From contig JBBELK010000113.1 in the NCBI GenBank assembly GCA_037783545.1, forward strand, positions 62,001 to 126,000: a stretch of DNA of 64,000 nucleotides, given 5' to 3'. A model generated the notes under the pieces. That model made no database searches, was not told the origin of the DNA, and saw only the letters and a program-made list of their open reading frames with translations. Shown piece by piece: positions 35,473 to 48,185 of the stretch (position 1 is the stretch's first letter; every line of letters starts with the position of its first letter). The position numbers and the translations under genes were made by a program. Origin of the DNA: Henricia sp. BOLD:AAB3569 (lineage: Eukaryota > Echinodermata > Asteroidea > Spinulosida > Echinasteridae).

Positions 35473-37923
35473 GTGTGTCCCAAATGCCGGCAAATTTGGA
35501 AATCAAGGAATTTTCCAACCAACTTCAAATTTTGCATGCTCCAAACTGTATATATTCCGCACTTGTCATGCAAAATTGACAGATTTTCGCTGGGAAATGA
35601 CGGAGAAATTTCAGAGTTTAGAAAAAACGGAGCTCGGCTACGTGGTTATTCCCCTAACCGTGGCTGTTGGGTCACCCTGCGCTGCGCTGGTGTACATTTG
35701 TACGGCCGTTGACTCACCCCAGATTGTGACGGGAATTAGGTCAAAGTGTGTCCCAAATGCCGGCAAATTTGGAAATCAAGGAATTTTCCAACCAACTTCA
35801 AATTTTACATGCTTCAAACTGTATATATTCCGCACTTGTCATGCAAAATTGACAGATTTTTGCTGGGAAATGACGGAGAAATTTCAGAGTTTAGGGAAAA
35901 CGGAGCTCGGCTACGTGGTTATTCCCCTAACCGTGGCTGGGACACCATGCGCTGCGCTGGTGTACATTTGTACGGCCGTTGACTCACCCCAGATTGTGAC
36001 GGGATTTAGGTCAAAGTGTGTCACAAATGCCGGCAAATTTGGAAATCAAGGAATTTTCCAACCAACTTCAAATTTTGCATGCTCCAAACTGTATATTTTC
36101 CGCACTTGTCATTCAAAATTGACAGATTTTCGCTGGGAAATGACGGAGAAATTTCAGAGTTTAGGGAAAACGGAACTCGGCTACGTGGTTATTCCCCTAA
36201 CCGTGGCTGTTGGGACACCCTGCGCTGCGCTGGTGTACATTTGTACGGCCGTTGACTCACCCCAGATTGTGACGGGAATTAGGTCAAAGTGTGTCCCAAA
36301 TGCCGGCAAATTTGGAAATCAAGGAATTTTCCAACCAACTTCAAATTTTGCATGCTCCAAACTGTATATATTCCGAACTTGTCATGCAAAATTGACAGAT
36401 TTTCGCTGGGAAATGACGGAGAAATTTCAGAGTTTAGGGAAAACGGAGCTCGGCTACGTGGTTATTCCCCTAACCGTGGCTGTTGGGACACCCTGCGCTG
36501 CGCTGTTGTACATTTGTACGGCCGTTGACTCACCCCAGATTGTGACGGGAATTAGGTCAATGTGTGTCCCAAATGCCGGCAAATTTGGAAATCAAGGAAT
36601 TTTCCAACCAACTTCAAATTTTGCATGCTCCAAACTGTATATATTCCGCATTTGTCATGCAAAATTGACAGATTTTCGCTGGGAAATGACGGAGAAATTT
36701 CAGAGTTTAGGGAAAACGGAGCTCGGCTACGTTGTTATTCCCCTAACCGTGGCTGTTGGGACACCCTGCGCTGCGCTGGTGTACATTTGTACGGCCGTTG
36801 ACTCACCCCAGATTGTGACGGGAATTAGGTCAAATTGTGTCCCAAATGCCGGAAAATTTGGAAATCAAGGAATTTTCCAACCAACTTCAAATTTTGCATG
36901 CTCCAAACTGTATATATTCCGCACTTGTCATTCAAAATTGACAGATTTTCGCTTGGAAATGACGGAGAAATTTCAGAGTTTAGGGAAAACGGAGCTCGGC
37001 TACGTTGTTATTCCCCTAACCGTGGCTGTTGGGACACCCTGCGCTGCGCTGGTGTACATTTGTACGGCCGTTGACTCACCCCAGATTGTGACGGGAATTA
37101 GGTCAAAGTGTGTCCCAAATGCCGGCAAATTTGGAAATCAAGGAATTTTCCAACCAACTTCAACTTTTACATGCTCCAAACTGTATATATTCCGCACTTG
37201 TCATGCATAATTGACAGATTTTCGCTGGGAAATGACGGAGAAATTTCAGAGTTTAGGGAAAACGGAGCTCGGCTACGTGGTTATTCCCCTAACCGTGGCT
37301 GTTGGGACACCCTGTGCCGCGCTGGTGTACATTTGTACGGCCGTTGACTCACCCCAGATTGTGACGGGAATTAGGTCAAAGTGTGTCCCAAATGCCGGCA
37401 AATTTGGAAATCAAGAAATTTTCCAACCAACTTCAAATTGTGCATGCTCCAAACTGTATATATCCCGCACTTGTCATGCAAAATTGACAGATTTTCGCTG
37501 GGAAATGACGGAGAAATTTCAGAGTTTAGGGAAAACGGAGCTCGGCTACGTGGTTATTCCCCTAACCGTGGCTGTTGGGACACCCTGCGGCGCGCTGGTG
37601 TATATTTGTACGGCCGTTGACTCACCCCAGATTGTGACGGGAATTAGGTCAAAGTGTGTCCCAAATGCCAGCAAATTTGGAAATCAAGGAATTTTCCAAC
37701 CAACTTCAAATTTTGCATGCTTCAAACTGTATATATTCCGCACTTGTCATGCAAAATTGACAGATTTTCGCTGGGAAATGACGGAGAAATTTTAGAGTTT
37801 ATGGAAAACGGAGCTCGGCTACGTGGTTATTCCCCTAACCGTGGCTGGGACACCCTGCGCTGCGCTGGTGTACATTTGTACGGCCGTTGACTCACCCCAG
37901 ATTGTGACGGGAATTAGGTCAAA
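35473..37923. repeat. 2451-bp nonamer block A-B-C-D-J/E-E-F-G-H
   Basis: The longest block of the zone. Monomer 36562 is J on the left (GTCAATGTGTG, GCATTTGTC) and E on the right (CGTTGTTATT). Monomer 36835 has GTCAAATTGTGTCCC and GCCGGAAAATTTGG, shared with 28402, and then E. It may be the fuller ancestor from which shorter blocks lost inner monomers, or a fusion of two blocks. The sequence does not decide. Confidence 0.88.
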
Positions 37924-38736
37924 GTGTGTCCCAAATGCCGGCAAATTTGGAAATCAAGGAATTTTCCAACCAACTTCAAATTTTGCATGCTCCAAACTGT
38001 ATATATTCCGCACTTGTCATGCAAAATTGACAGATTTTCGCTGGGAAATGACGGAGAAATTTCAGAGTTTAGAAAAAACGGAGCTCGGCTACGTGGTTAT
38101 TCCCCTAACCGTGGCTGTTGGGTCACCCTGCGCTGCGCTGGTGTACATTTGTACGGCCGTTGACTCACCCCAGATTGTGACGGGAATTAGGTCAAAGTGT
38201 GTCCCAAATGCCGGCAAATTTGGAAATCAAGGAATTTTCCAACCAACTTCAAATTTTACATGCTTCAAACTGTATATATTCCGCACTTGTCATGCAAAAT
38301 TGACAGATTTTTGCTGGGAAATGACGGAGAAATTTCAGAGTTTAGGGAAAACGGAGCTCGGCTACGTGGTTATTCCCCTAACCGTGGCTGGGACACCATG
38401 CGCTGCGCTGGTGTACATTTGTACGGCCGTTGACTCACCCCAGATTGTGACGGGATTTAGGTCAAAGTGTGTCACAAATGCCGGCAAATTTGGAAATCAA
38501 GGAATTTTCCAACCAACTTCAAATTTTGCATGCTCCAAACTGTATATTTTCCGCACTTGTCATTCAAAATTGACAGATTTTCGCTGGGAAATGACGGAGA
38601 AATTTTAGAGTTTATGGAAAACGGAGCTCGGCTACGTGGTTATTCCCCTAACCGTGGCTGGGACACCCTGCGCTGCGCTGGTGTACATTTGTACGGCCGT
38701 TGACTCACCCCAGATTGTGACGGGAATTAGGTCAAA
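37924..38736. repeat. 813-bp block A-B-C/H, second form
   Basis: Same length and order as 33571-34383, but the C-to-H switch in monomer 38467 is further right. CATTCAAAA and TATATTTTCCGC of C are kept, and H begins by GAAATTTTAGAG. The two 813-bp blocks therefore come from independent exchanges. Confidence 0.9.
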
Positions 38737-40641
38737 GTGTGTCCCAAATGCCGGCAAATTTGGAAATCAAGGAATTTTCCAACCAACTTCAAATTTTGCA
38801 TGCTCCAAACTGTATATATTCCGCACTTGTCATGCAAAATTGACAGATTTTCGCTGGGAAATGACGGAGAAATTTCAGAGTTTAGAAAAAACGGAGCTCG
38901 GCTACGTGGTTATTCCCCTAACCGTGGCTGTTGGGTCACCCTGCGCTGCGCTGGTGTACATTTGTACGGCCGTTGACTCACCCCAGATTGTGACGGGAAT
39001 TAGGTCAAAGTGTGTCCCAAATGCCGGCAAATTTGGAAATCAAGGAATTTTCCAACCAACTTCAAATTTTACATGCTTCAAACTGTATATATTCCGCACT
39101 TGTCATGCAAAATTGACAGATTTTTGCTGGGAAATGACGGAGAAATTTCAGAGTTTAGGGAAAACGGAGCTCGGCTACGTGGTTATTCCCCTAACCGTGG
39201 CTGGGACACCATGCGCTGCGCTGGTGTACATTTGTACGGCCGTTGACTCACCCCAGATTGTGACGGGATTTAGGTCAAAGTGTGTCACAAATGCCGGCAA
39301 ATTTGGAAATCAAGGAATTTTCCAACCAACTTCAAATTTTGCATGCTCCAAACTGTATATTTTCCGCACTTGTCATTCAAAATTGACAGATTTTCGCTGG
39401 GAAATGACGGAGAAATTTCAGAGTTTAGGGAAAACGGAACTCGGCTACGTGGTTATTCCCCTAACCGTGGCTGTTGGGACACCCTGCGCTGCGCTGGTGT
39501 ACATTTGTACGGCCGTTGACTCACCCCAGATTGTGACGGGAATTAGGTCAAAGTGTGTCCCAAATGCCGGCAAATTTGGAAATCAAGGAATTTTCCAACC
39601 AACTTCAAATTTTGCATGCTCCAAACTGTATATATTCCGCACTTGTCATTCAAAATTGACAGATTTTCGCTTGGAAATGACGGAGAAATTTCAGAGTTTA
39701 GGGAAAACGGAGCTCGGCTACGTTGTTATTCCCCTAACCGTGGCTGTTGGGACACCCTGTGCTGCGCTGGTGTACATTTGTACGGCCGTTGACTCACCCC
39801 AGATTGTGACGGGAATTAGGTCAAAGTGTGTCCCAAATGCCGGCAAATTTGGAAATCAAGGAATTTTCCAACCAACTTCAACTTGTACATGCTCCAAACT
39901 GTATATATTCCGCACTTGTCATGCATAATTGACAGATTTTCGCTGGGAAATGACGGAGAAATTTCAGAGTTTAGGGAAAACGGAGCTCGGCTACGTGGTT
40001 ATTCCCCTAACCGTGGCTGTTGGGACACCCTGTGCCGCGCTGGTGTACATTTGTACGGCCGTTGACTCACCCCAGATTGTGACGGGAATTAGGTCAAAGT
40101 GTGTCCCAAATGCCGGCAAATTTGGAAATCAAGAAATTTTCCAACCAACTTCAAATTGTGCATGCTCCAAACTGTATATATCCCGCACTTGTCATGCAAA
40201 ATTGACAGATTTTCGCTGGGAAATGACGGAGAAATTTCAGAGTTTAGGGAAAACGGAGCTCGGCTACGTGGTTATTCCCCTAACCGTGGCTGTTGGGACA
40301 CCCTGCGGCGCGCTGGTGTATATTTGTACGGCCGTTGACTCACCCCAGATTGTGACGGGAATTAGGTCAAAGTGTGTCCCAAATGCCAGCAAATTTGGAA
40401 ATCAAGGAATTTTCCAACCAACTTCAAATTTTGCATGCTTCAAACTGTATATATTCCGCACTTGTCATGCAAAATTGACAGATTTTCGCTGGGAAATGAC
40501 GGAGAAATTTTAGAGTTTATGGAAAACGGAGCTCGGCTACGTGGTTATTCCCCTAACCGTGGCTGGGACACCCTGCGCTGCGCTGGTGTACATTTGTACG
40601 GCCGTTGACTCACCCCAGATTGTGACGGGAATTAGGTCAAA
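38737..40641. repeat. 1905-bp heptamer block A-B-C-E-F-G-H, copy 2
   Basis: Same order and lengths as 30307-32211. A private change is CCCTGTGCTGCG near 39760 in E. F is the CAACTTGTACATG subtype. Confidence 0.92.
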
Positions 40642-41457
40642 GTGTGTCCCAAATGCCGGCAAATTTGGAAATCAAGGAATTTTCCAACCAACTTCAAATT
40701 TTGCATGCTCCAAACTGTATATATTCCGCACTTGTCATGCAAAATTGACAGATTTTCGCTGGGAAATGACGGAGAAATTTCAGAGTTTAGAAAAAACGGA
40801 GCTCGGCTACGTGGTTATTCCCCTAACCGTGGCTGTTGGGTCACCCTGCGCTGCGCTGGTGTACATTTGTACGGCCGTTGACTCACCCCAGATTGTGACG
40901 GGAATTAGGTCAAAGTGTGTCCCAAATGCCGGCAAATTTGGAAATCAAGAAATTTTCCAACCAACTTCAAATTGTGCATGCTCCAAACTGTATATATCCC
41001 GCACTTGTCATGCAAAATTGACAGATTTTCGCTGGGAAATGACGGAGAAATTTCAGAGTTTAGGGAAAACGGAGCTCGGCTACGTGGTTATTCCCCTAAC
41101 CGTGGCTGTTGGGACACCCTGCGGCGCGCTGGTGTATATTTGTACGGCCGTTGACTCACCCCAGATTGTGACGGGAATTAGGTCAAAGTGTGTCCCAAAT
41201 GCCAGCAAATTTGGAAATCAAGGAATTTTCCAACCAACTTCAAATTTTGCATGCTTCAAACTGTATATATTCCGCACTTGTCATGCAAAATTGACAGATT
41301 TTCGCTGGGAAATGACGGAGAAATTTTAGAGTTTATGGAAAACGGAGCTCGGCTACGTGGTTATTCCCCTAACCGTGGCTGGGACACCCTGCGCTGCGCT
41401 GGTGTACATTTGTACGGCCGTTGACTCACCCCAGATTGTGACGGGAATTAGGTCAAA
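40642..41457. repeat. 816-bp block A-G-H
   Basis: A is followed directly by G (40915: AATCAAGAAATT, ATATATCCCGC) and H (41188). B, C, E and F are missing. It is the shortest block that keeps both ends and G. Confidence 0.9.
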
Positions 41458-43362
41458 GTGTGTCCCAAATGCCGGCAAATTTGGAAATCAAGGAATTTTC
41501 CAACCAACTTCAAATTTTGCATGCTCCAAACTGTATATATTCCGCACTTGTCATGCAAAATTGACAGATTTTCGCTGGGAAATGACGGAGAAATTTCAGA
41601 GTTTAGAAAAAACGGAGCTCGGCTACGTGGTTATTCCCCTAACCGTGGCTGTTGGGTCACCCTGCGCTGCGCTGGTGTACATTTGTACGGCCGTTGACTC
41701 ACCCCAGATTGTGACGGGAATTAGGTCAAAGTGTGTCCCAAATGCCGGCAAATTTGGAAATCAAGGAATTTTCCAACCAACTTCAAATTTTACATGCTTC
41801 AAACTGTATATATTCCGCACTTGTCATGCAAAATTGACAGATTTTTGCTGGGAAATGACGGAGAAATTTCAGAGTTTAGGGAAAACGGAGCTCGGCTACG
41901 TGGTTATTCCCCTAACCGTGGCTGGGACACCATGCGCTGCGCTGGTGTACATTTGTATGGCCGTTGACTCACCCCAGATTGTGACGGGATTTAGGTCAAA
42001 GTGTGTCACAAATGCCGGCAAATTTGGAAATCAAGGAATTTTCCAACCAACTTCAAATTTTGCATGCTCCAAACTGTATATTTTCCGCACTTGTCATTCA
42101 AAATTGACAGATTTTCGCTGGGAAATGACGGAGAAATTTCAGAGTTTAGGGAAAACGGAACTCGGCTACGTGGTTATTCCCCTAACCGTGGCTGTTGGGA
42201 CACCCTGCGCTGCGCTGGTGTACATTTGTACGGCCGTTGACTCACCCCAGATTGTGACGGGAATTAGGTCAAAGTGTGTCCCAAATGCCGGCAAATTTGG
42301 AAATCAAGGAATTTTCCAACCAACTTCAAATTTTGCATGCTCCAAACTGTATATATTCCGCACTTGTCATTCAAAATTGACAGATTTTCGCTTGGAAATG
42401 ACGGAGAAATTTCAGAGTTTAGGGAAAACGGAGCTCGGCTACGTTGTTATTCCCCTAACCGTGGCTGTTGGGACACCCTGCGCTGCGCTGGTGTACATTT
42501 GTACGGCCGTTGACTCACCCCAGATTGTGACGGGAATTAGGTCAAAGTGTGTCCCAAATGCCGGCAAATTTGGAAATCAAGGAATTTTCCAACCAACTTC
42601 AACTTGTACATGCTCCAAACTGTATATATTCCGCACTTGTCATGCATAATTGACAGATTTTCGCTGGGAAATGACGGAGAAATTTCAGAGTTTAGGGAAA
42701 ACGGAGCTCGGCTACGTGGTTATTCCCCTAACCGTGGCTGTTGGGACACCCTGTGCCGCGCTGGTGTACATTTGTACGGCCGTTGACTCACCCCAGATTG
42801 TGACGGGAATTAGGTCAAAGTGTGTCCCAAATGCCGGCAAATTTGGAAATCAAGAAATTTTCCAACCAACTTCAAATTGTGCATGCTCCAAACTGTATAT
42901 ATCCCGCACTTGTCATGCAAAATTGACAGATTTTCGCTGGGAAATGACGGAGAAATTTCAGAGTTTAGGGAAAACGGAGCTCGGCTACGTGGTTATTCCC
43001 CTAACCGTGGCTGTTGGGACACCCTGCGGCGCGCTGGTGTATATTTGTACGGCCGTTGACTCACCCCAGATTGTGACGGGAATTAGGTCAAAGTGTGTCC
43101 CAAATGCCAGCAAATTTGGAAATCAAGGAATTTTCCAACCAACTTCAAATTTTGCATGCTTCAAACTGTATATATTCCGCACTTGTCATGCAAAATTGAC
43201 AGATTTTCGCTGGGAAATGACGGAGAAATTTTAGAGTTTATGGAAAACGGAGCTCGGCTACGTGGTTATTCCCCTAACCGTGGCTGGGACACCCTGCGCT
43301 GCGCTGGTGTACATTTGTACGGCCGTTGACTCACCCCAGATTGTGACGGGAATTAGGTCAAA
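41458..43362. repeat. 1905-bp heptamer block A-B-C-E-F-G-H, copy 3
   Basis: Third copy of the heptamer. A private change is TGTATGGCC near 41957 in B. It is followed by a 1359-bp block, as copy 1 is. Confidence 0.92.
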
Positions 43363-44721
43363 GTGTGTCCCAAATGCCGGCAAATTTGGAAATCAAGGAA
43401 TTTTCCAACCAACTTCAAATTTTGCATGCTCCAAACTGTATATATTCCGCACTTGTCATGCAAAATTGACAGATTTTCGCTGGGAAATGACGGAGAAATT
43501 TCAGAGTTTAGAAAAAACGGAGCTCGGCTACGTGGTTATTCCCCTAACCGTGGCTGTTGGGTCACCCTGCGCTGCGCTGGTGTACATTTGTACGGCCGTT
43601 GACTCACCCCAGATTGTGACGGGAATTAGGTCAAAGTGTGTCCCAAATGCCGGCAAATTTGGAAATCAAGGAATTTTCCAACCAACTTCAAATTTTACAT
43701 GCTTCAAACTGTATATATTCCGCACTTGTCATGCAAAATTGACAGATTTTTGCTGGGAAATGACGGAGAAATTTCAGAGTTTAGGGAAAACGGAGCTCGG
43801 CTACGTGGTTATTCCCCTAACCGTGGCTGGGACACCATGCGCTGCGCTGGTGTACATTTGTACGGCCGTTGACTCACCCCAGATTGTGACGGGATTTAGG
43901 TCAAAGTGTGTCACAAATGCCGGCAAATTTGGAAATCAAGGAATTTTCCAACCAACTTCAAATTTTGCATGCTCCAAACTGTATATTTTCCGCACTTGTC
44001 ATTCAAAATTGACAGATTTTCGCTGGGAAATGACGGAGAAATTTCAGAGTTTAGGGAAAACGGAACTCGGCTACGTGGTTATTCCCCTAACCGTGGCTGT
44101 TGGGACACCCTGCGCTGCGCTGGTGTACATTTGTACGGCCGTTGACTCACCCCAGATTGTGACGGGAATTAGGTCAAAGTGTGTTCCAAATGCCGGCAAA
44201 TTTGGAAATCAAGGAATTTTCCAACCAACTTCAAATTTTGCATGCTCCAAACTGTATATATTCCGCACTTGTCATGCAAAATTGACAGATTTTCGCTGGG
44301 AAATGACGGAGAAATTTCAGAGTTTAGGGAAAACGGAGCTCGGCTACGTGGTTATTCCCCTAACCGTGGCTGTTGGGACACCCTGCGCTGCGCTGTTGTA
44401 CATTTGTACGGCCGTTGACTCACCCCAGATTGTGACGGGAATTAGGTCAATGTGTGTCCCAAATGCCGGCAAATTTGGAAATCAAGGAATTTTCCAACCA
44501 AATTCAAATGTTGCATGCTCCAAACTGTATATATTCCGCACTTGTCATGCAAAATTGACAGATTTTCGCTGGGAAATGACGGAGAAATTTTAGAGTTTAT
44601 GGAAAACGGAGCTCGGCTACGTGGTTATTCCCCTAACCGTGGCTGGGACACCCTGCGCTGCGCTGGTGTACATTTGTACGGCCGTTGACTCACCCCAGAT
44701 TGTGACGGGAATTAGGTCAAA
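43363..44721. repeat. 1359-bp block A-B-C-D-J/H, copy 2
   Basis: Same order as 32212-33570. Monomer 44452 has CCAAATTCAAATGTTGC, a private pair of changes, and monomer 44179 has GTGTTCCAAATG. This block ends the family-1 domain. Confidence 0.9.
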
Positions 44722-44874
44722 GTGTGTCCCAAATGCCGGCAAATTTGGAAATCAAGGAATTTTCCAACCAACTTCAAATTTTGCATGCTCCAAACTGTAT
44801 ATATTCCGCACTTGTCATGCAAAATTGACAGATTTTCGCTGGGAAATGACGGAGAAATTTCAGAGTTTAGGGAA
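44650..44874. other. Boundary between family 1 and family 2
   Basis: Monomer 44452 ends as a family-1 H type (GGCTGGGACACC near 44642). Monomer 44722 already has GGGAAAGCGG (near 44874), TTGGTACACC and GCGCGGCGCTGG. From here to the window end every monomer that retains these positions is family 2, so the change happens within at most about 225 bp with no foreign sequence between. Confidence 0.92.
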
Positions 44875-46075
44875 AGCGGAGCTCGGCTACGTGGTTATTC
44901 CCCTAACCGTGGCTGTTGGTACACCCTGCGCGGCGCTGGTGTACATTTGTACGGCCGTTGACTCACCCCAGATTGTGACGGGAATTAGGTCAAAGTGTGT
45001 CCCAAATGCCGGCAAATTTGGAAATCAAGGAATTTTCCAACCAACTTCAAATTTTGCATGCTCCAAACTGTATATATTCCGCACTTGTCATGCAAAATTG
45101 ACAGATTTTCGCTGGGAAATGACGGAGAAATTTCAGAGTTTAGGGAAAGCGGAGCTCGGCTACGTGGTTATTCCCCTAACCGTGGCTGTTGGTACACCCT
45201 GCGCGGCGCTGGTGTACATTTGTACGGCCGTTGACTCACCCCAGATTGTGACGGGAATTAGGTCAAAGTGTGTCCCAAATGCCGGCTAATTTGGAAATCA
45301 AGGAATTTTCCAACCAACTTCAAATTTTGCATGCTCCAAACTGTATATATTCCGCACTTGTCATGCAAAATTGACAGATTTTCGCTGGGAAATTACGGAG
45401 AAATTTCAGAGTTTAGGGAAAGCGGAGCTCGGCTACGTGGTTATTCCCCTAACCGTGGCTGTTGGTACACCCTGCGCGGCGCTGGTGTACATTTGTACGG
45501 CCGTTGACTCACCCCAGATTGTGACGGGAATTAGGGCAAAGTGTGTCTCAAATGCCGGCAAATTTGGAAATCAAGGAATTTTCCAACCAACTTCAAATTT
45601 TGCATGCTCCAAACTGTATATATTCCGCACTTGTCATGCAAAATTGACAGATTTTCGCTAGGAAATGACGGAGAAATTTCAGAGTTTAGGGAAAGCGGAG
45701 CTCGGCTACGTGGTTATTCCCCTAACCGTGGCTGTTGGTACACCCTGCGCGGCGCTGGTGTACATTTGTACGGCCGTTGACTCACCCCAGATTGTGACGG
45801 GAATTAGGTCAAAGTGTGTCCCAAATGCCGGCAAATTTGGAAATCAAGGAATTTTCCAACCAACTTCAAATTTTGCATGCTCCAAACTGTATATATTCCG
45901 CACTTGTCATGCAAAATTGACAGATTTTCGCTGGGAATTTTTAGAGTTTAGGGAAAGCGGAGCTCGGCTACGTGGTTATTCCCCTAACCGTGGCTGTTGG
46001 TACACCCTGCGCGGCGCTGGTGTACATTTGTACGGCCGTTGACTCACCCCAGATTGTGACGGGAATTAGGTCAAA
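44722..46075. repeat. First family-2 monomers, including a 262-bp one
   Basis: Five monomers. 45268 has GCCGGCTAATTTGG and GGGAAATTACGG. 45541 has ATTAGGGCAAAG just before it, GTGTCTCAAATG, and CGCTAGGAAATG. 45814-46075 is 262 bp. The GGGAAATTACGG monomer followed by GGGCAAAG recurs at 46349/46622 and 48459/48732. Confidence 0.88.
45814..46075. repeat. 262-bp monomer with 11-bp deletion
   Basis: Around 45934-45950 the sequence reads CGCTGGGAATTTTTAGAG where others have the longer GGGAAATGACGGAGAAATTT stretch. An A-rich direct repeat (GGGAAAT/GAGAAAT) flanks the lost bases, which would favour slippage. It is the only copy in the window. Confidence 0.88.
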
Positions 46076-48185
46076 GTGTGTCCCAAATGCCGGCAAATTT
46101 GGAAATCAAGGAATTTTCCAACCAACTTCAAATTTTGCATGCTCCAAACTGTATATATTCCGCACTTGTCATGCAAATTTGACAGATTTTCGCTGGGAAA
46201 TGACGGAGAAATTTCAGAGTTTAGGGAAAGCGGAGCTCGGCTACGTGGTTATTCCCCTAACCGTGGCTGTTGGTACACCCTGCGCGGCGCTGGTGTACAT
46301 TTGTACGGCCGTTGACTCACCCCAAATTGTGACGGGAATTAGGTCAAAGTGTGTCCCAAATGCCGGCAAATTTGGAAATCAAGGAATTTTCCAACCAACT
46401 TCAAATTTTGCATGCTCCAAACTGTATATATTCCGCACTTGTCATGCAAAATTGACAGATTTTCGCTGGGAAATTACGGAGAAATTTCAGAGTTTAGGGA
46501 AAGCGGAGCTCGGCTACGTGGTTATTCCCCTAACCGTGGCTGTTGGTACACCCTGCGCGGCGCTGGTGTACATTTGTACGGCCGTTGACTCACCCCAGAT
46601 TGTGACGGGAATTAGGGCAAAGTGTGTCCCAAATGCCGGCAAATTTGGAAATCAAGGAATTTTCCAACCAACTTCAAATTTTGCATGCTCCAAACTGTAT
46701 ATATTCCGCACTTGTCATGCAAAATTGACAGATTTTCGCTGGGAAATGACGGAGAAATTTCAGAGTTTAGGGAAAGCGGAGCTCGGCTACGTGGTTATTC
46801 CCCTAACCGTGGCTGTTGGTACACCCTGCGCGGCGCTGGTGTACATTTGTACGGCCGTTGACTCACCCCAGATTGTGACGGGAATTAGGTCAAAGTGTGT
46901 CCCAAATGCCGGCAAATTTGGAAATCAAGGAATTTTTCAACCAACTTCAAATTTTGCATGCTCCAAACTGTATATATTCCGCACTTGTCATGCAAAATTG
47001 ACAGATTTTCGCTGGGAAATGACGGAGAAATTTCAGAGTTTAGGGAAAGCGGAGCTCGGCTACGTGGTTATTCCCCTAACCGTGGCTGTTGGTACACCCT
47101 GCGCGGCGCTGGTGTACATTTGTACGGCCGTTGACTCACCCCAGATTGTGACGGGAATTAGGGCAAAGTGTGTCCCAAATGCCGGCAAATTTGGAAATCA
47201 AGGAATTTTCCAACCAACTTCAAATTTTGCATGCTCCAAACTGTATATATTCCGCACTTGTCATGCAAAATTGACAGATTTTCGCTGGGAAATGACGGAG
47301 AAATTTCAGAGTTTAGGGAAAGCGGAGCTCGGCTACGTGGTTATTCCCCTAACCGTGGCTGTTGGTACACCCTGCGCGGCGCTGGTGTACATTTGTACGG
47401 CCGTTGACTCACCCCAGATTGTGACGGGAATTAGGTCAAAGTGTGTCCCAAATGCCGGCAAATTTGGAAATCAAGAAATTTTCCAACCAACTTCAAATTT
47501 TGCATGCTCCAAACTGTATATATTCCGCACTTGTCATGCAAAATTGACAGATTTTCGCTGGGAAATGACGGAGAAATTTTAGAGTTTAGGGAAAGCGGAG
47601 CTCGGCTACGTGGTTATTCCCCTAACCGTGGCTGTTGGTACACCCTGCGCGGCGCTGGTGTACATTTGTACGGCCGTTGACTCACCCCAGATTGTGAAGG
47701 GAATTAGGTCAAAGTGTGTCCCAAATGCCGGCAAATTTGGAAATCAAGGAATTTTCCAACCAACTTCAAATTTTGCATGCTCCAAACTGTATATATTCCG
47801 CACTTGTCATGCAAAATTGACAGATTTTCGCTGTTGGTACACCCTGCGCGGCGCTGGTGTACATTTGTACGGCCGTTGACTCACCCCAGATTGTGACGGG
47901 AATTAGGTCAAAGTGTGTCCCAAATGCCGGCAAATTTGGAAATCAAGGAATTTTCCAACCAACTTCAAATTTTGCATGCTCCAAACTGTATATATTCCGC
48001 ACTTGTCATGCAAAATTGACAGATTTTCGCTGGGAAATGACGGAGAAATTTTAGAGTTTAGGGAAAGCGGAGCTCGGCTACGTGGTTATTCCCCTAACCG
48101 TGGCTGTTGGTACACCCTGCGCGGCGCTGGTGTACATTTGTACGGCCGTTGACTCACCCCAGATTGTGACGGGAATTAGGGCAAA
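46076..48185. repeat. 2110-bp octamer HOR, copy 1
   Basis: Seven 273-bp monomers plus one 199-bp monomer (47714). Shared markers with copy 2: CCCCAAATTGTG (46319), GGGAAATTACGG, ATTAGGGCAAAG twice, TTTTTCAACC, GAAATTTTAGAG, GTGAAGGGAATT and the 74-bp deletion. Differences by eye: GCAAATTTGACAG at 46175, AATCAAGAAATT at 47472, and the GGTCAAAG that precedes the unit (GGGCAAAG before copy 2). Confidence 0.92.
47714..47912. repeat. 199-bp monomer (74-bp deletion), first of four
   Basis: The sequence goes from ATTTTCGCTG straight to TTGGTACACC. The 74 bases removed lie between two GCTG words, one of which is kept. The lost part carries the GAGCTC site and the family-diagnostic GGGAAAGCGG. GTGAAGGGAATT precedes it. 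Confidence 0.93.
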
